Source: Methylococcaceae bacterium UBA4132
GTDB taxonomy: Bacteria > Pseudomonadota > Gammaproteobacteria > Methylococcales > Methylomonadaceae
DNA: 6,309 nucleotides
Direction of reading: 5' to 3'
Assembly: GCA_002380945.1 (NCBI GenBank)
Contig: DFWO01000047.1
Coordinates: 12,179 to 18,487 of the forward strand
The notes beneath the pieces are model-generated. The model saw nothing but the letters and a program-made list of their open reading frames with translations. It searched no databases and had not been told where the DNA came from. Positions 5,465-6,309 of the stretch are shown piece after piece (the stretch's first letter is position 1; every line of letters starts with the position of its first letter). A program made the position numbers and the translations under genes.

Positions 5465-5473
5465 TGGTAGAAT
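5465..5473 (+). promoter_or_regulatory. Extended -10 promoter of the second small helical protein gene
   Basis: TG-G-TAGAAT is an extended -10 element matching that of paralogue 1 (TG-C-TAGAAT, both preceded by TG). No convincing -35 is visible. Predicted start is near 5480, giving a leader of about 73 nt. Confidence 0.5.
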
Positions 5474-5480
5474 CTTTTTC

Positions 5481-5512
5481 GGTGGGCTACTACTATAAAA
5501 AAACAGTCTACC
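5481..5512 (+). promoter_or_regulatory. 5'-end hairpin in the leader of paralogue 2
   Basis: GGTGGGCT (5481-5488) pairs with AGTCTACC (5505-5512) over 8 bp with two G-U wobbles and a 16-nt A-rich loop. If transcription starts near 5480, the stem sits at the very 5' end of the mRNA, a position known from ompA-type leaders to slow RNase E attack. It resembles the hairpin before paralogue 1, with paired base changes at stem positions 1 and 7. Confidence 0.4.
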
Positions 5513-5552
5513 AATATACTTAAATAAAAAAATAACTTGAGGATTTAGAAAT

Positions 5553-5939
5553 ATGAAAACCTTGAAAAAAATCGCATTGGCTTTATGTATTGCAGCATCA
5601 CTAGGCGCAGTTTCAACTTCAGTCATGGCTGAAGGCGATGCTGGTCGTATTACCTATGCACCTGCTGATGCTATCGACATGGTAGCGGTTAAAGTGGGTG
5701 ATGCTCTCAATGCACTTGAACAAGGCGCGGATGACGCAGCAGTTGATTCCTTAATGAAAGGAGCATTAGATGCAGGTAAAGAAATCAATGCTAATGACAA
5801 AGTATTTGCTGCGCGTGACAAAGTAAACACTAAATTGAAAAAAGCGCGTGCAGAATTAAAAGCAGGCAACAGACAAGAAGCTGAACAATTGTTAAGAGAC
5901 TCACAAAAAGGTTACTTGGCGTTAAAAAGCCTTATATAA
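5553..5939 (+). CDS. Small exported helical protein, paralogue 2
   Basis: A 128-aa protein with a Sec signal peptide (MKTLKKIALALCIAASLGAV..., cleavage after VMA at residue 26) and a mature part of about 102 residues. The mature part has no cysteine or tryptophan, is rich in Ala, Lys, Glu and Asp, and is predicted alpha-helical. GAGGA at 5539-5543, 9 nt upstream, supports this start. It aligns along its length with paralogue 1: the signal peptides are nearly the same (also at the DNA level, sharing TTGAAAAAAATCGCA), and ARDKVNTKLKKAR matches RQKMNDKIKSAR. The mature parts have diverged strongly, so the duplication is not recent. It has its own promoter and leader, and a strong terminator lies about 110 nt downstream. 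The family is not recognised. Periplasmic location is a firm inference; function is unknown. Confidence 0.88.
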   Translation: MKTLKKIALALCIAASLGAVSTSVMAEGDAGRITYAPADAIDMVAVKVGDALNALEQGADDAAVDSLMKGALDAGKEINANDKVFAARDKVNTKLKKARAELKAGNRQEAEQLLRDSQKGYLALKSLI

Positions 5940-6048
5940 CAACAGCACGACTCTCAAATACAAACCTAATCTGACCTGTTAAAAGCAACCTGTCGTTAAT
6001 TTTTAGCTTTTCACAAATAACTTTTACGTTGTCAGATGAAGGATTGAA
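5940..6048 (+). other. Non-coding structured 3' region before the terminator
   Basis: No ORF with a ribosome-binding site is seen here. ATCTGAC (5969-5975) can pair with GTCAGAT (6031-6037). Inside it, AAAAGC (5981-5986) can pair with GCTTTT (6006-6011). The region then leads straight into the rho-independent terminator at 6049. It is either a long 3' UTR of paralogue 2 or the body of a 3'-derived small RNA. No independent promoter is convincing. Confidence 0.3.
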
Positions 6049-6082
6049 AACCTCGCTTCCAATTAAGTAGCGAGGTTTTTTT
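6049..6082 (+). terminator. Strong rho-independent terminator
   Basis: A 9-bp perfect stem, AACCTCGCT (6049-6057) with AGCGAGGTT (6069-6077), closes an 11-nt loop and runs into seven T residues (6076-6082). It ends the transcript of paralogue 2, about 110 nt after its stop codon, and separates it from the next gene. Confidence 0.92.
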
Positions 6083-6147
6083 ATGCTCGTTAAAAAACTT
6101 CTTCATCAATTTAATAGGCTATGGAATATTATCTTAGTCGTTATTGC

Positions 6148-6176
6148 TTACCTATCTCGTTAGCTTCTGGTATATT
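6148..6176 (+). promoter_or_regulatory. Candidate extended -10 promoter of the 3'-edge gene
   Basis: TG-G-TATATT (6168-6176) is an extended -10, with a weak -35 TTACCT (6148-6153) at 17-bp spacing. Predicted start near 6183 leaves a leader of about 54 nt containing the ribosome-binding site. The preceding terminator makes a separate promoter here necessary. Confidence 0.5.
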
Positions 6177-6236
6177 CAAAGTGTAGCGTTAGGACTTTCT
6201 AGGGCTATGATAATTTATTAGAGGTGGAGAGCTGTT

Positions 6237-6309
6237 ATGACTGAAGTATTATTTGTATTAACTGTAATTTATGTCGCTTATGTGCTTTATGTCATCATCA
6301 ATGACAACA
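6237..6309 (+). CDS. Start of a small hydrophobic membrane protein (partial, cut by window end)
   Basis: An open frame begins at ATG 6237 and has no stop before the window ends (24 codons seen: MTEVLFVLTVIYVAYVLYVI then INDN). A strong purine-rich ribosome-binding site, GAGGTGGAG at 6221-6229, lies 7 nt upstream, and a candidate promoter precedes it. Residues 4-20 are almost entirely hydrophobic with several tyrosines, which fits a single N-terminal membrane helix rather than a cleaved signal peptide: no basic n-region is present. The family cannot be named from this fragment. Confidence 0.6.
   Translation, partial: MTEVLFVLTVIYVAYVLYVIINDN

Noticed and set aside
6083..6163. 26-codon ORF (MLVKKLLHQF...) directly after the terminator
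   Set aside because: Its ATG touches the terminator T-run and it has no ribosome-binding site or promoter, so it would not be transcribed from upstream.
118..6309. CRISPR array, insertion sequence with transposase, or phage genes
   Set aside because: No regularly spaced direct repeats and no transposase, integrase or phage-like proteins are present in any frame.

Overview
The window looks like a chromosomal segment of a low-GC (roughly 40% by eye) Gram-negative proteobacterium, most likely a gammaproteobacterium. The support is Sec and lipobox signal peptides on every long protein, a classical initiator tRNA with encoded CCA, sigma70-type promoters and rho-independent terminators. The genus cannot be fixed from this sequence. 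A filamentous sulfur oxidiser or a methanotroph would fit the gene content and base composition, but this is inference.

Layout. Positions 1-158 hold an initiator tRNA-Met gene on the minus strand with its own promoter and terminator. Positions 206-337 hold a MITE-like repeat made of nested inverted repeats, ending five bases from a stop codon. Positions 343-3770 carry four minus-strand genes. In transcription order they are a six-Asp-box beta-propeller lipoprotein with a CSCC/CPH motif, a CopC copper-binding protein, a lipoprotein with a C-terminal membrane anchor, and a HupE/UreJ-family membrane protein. The last three are packed as an operon (2-nt gap, then a 1-nt stop/start overlap) behind a candidate promoter of their own. 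Position 3895 begins a divergent gene for an exported formylglycine-generating-enzyme-like (SUMF1-domain) protein that lacks the catalytic cysteines. Positions 4873-5939 carry two tandem paralogous genes for small exported helical proteins. Each has an extended -10 promoter and a similar 5'-UTR hairpin. Positions 5940-6082 are a structured 3' region ending in a strong terminator. A small hydrophobic ORF begins at 6237 and runs off the window.

How the genes may work together. CopC has the His1/Asp/His Cu(II) site. Its operon partners are a HupE-type membrane protein with conserved His/Asp/Glu residues and an EF-hand-like loop, and a doubly anchored periplasmic lipoprotein. The upstream propeller carries a clustered-Cys motif. 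Together they suggest a cell-envelope metal (probably copper) acquisition or handling cassette, with no urease or hydrogenase gene in view to explain the HupE homologue. The small helical paralogues and the SUMF1 protein are also exported, so every long coding region in the window makes an envelope or periplasmic protein. Functions of the 219-aa lipoprotein and the two paralogues are unknown.
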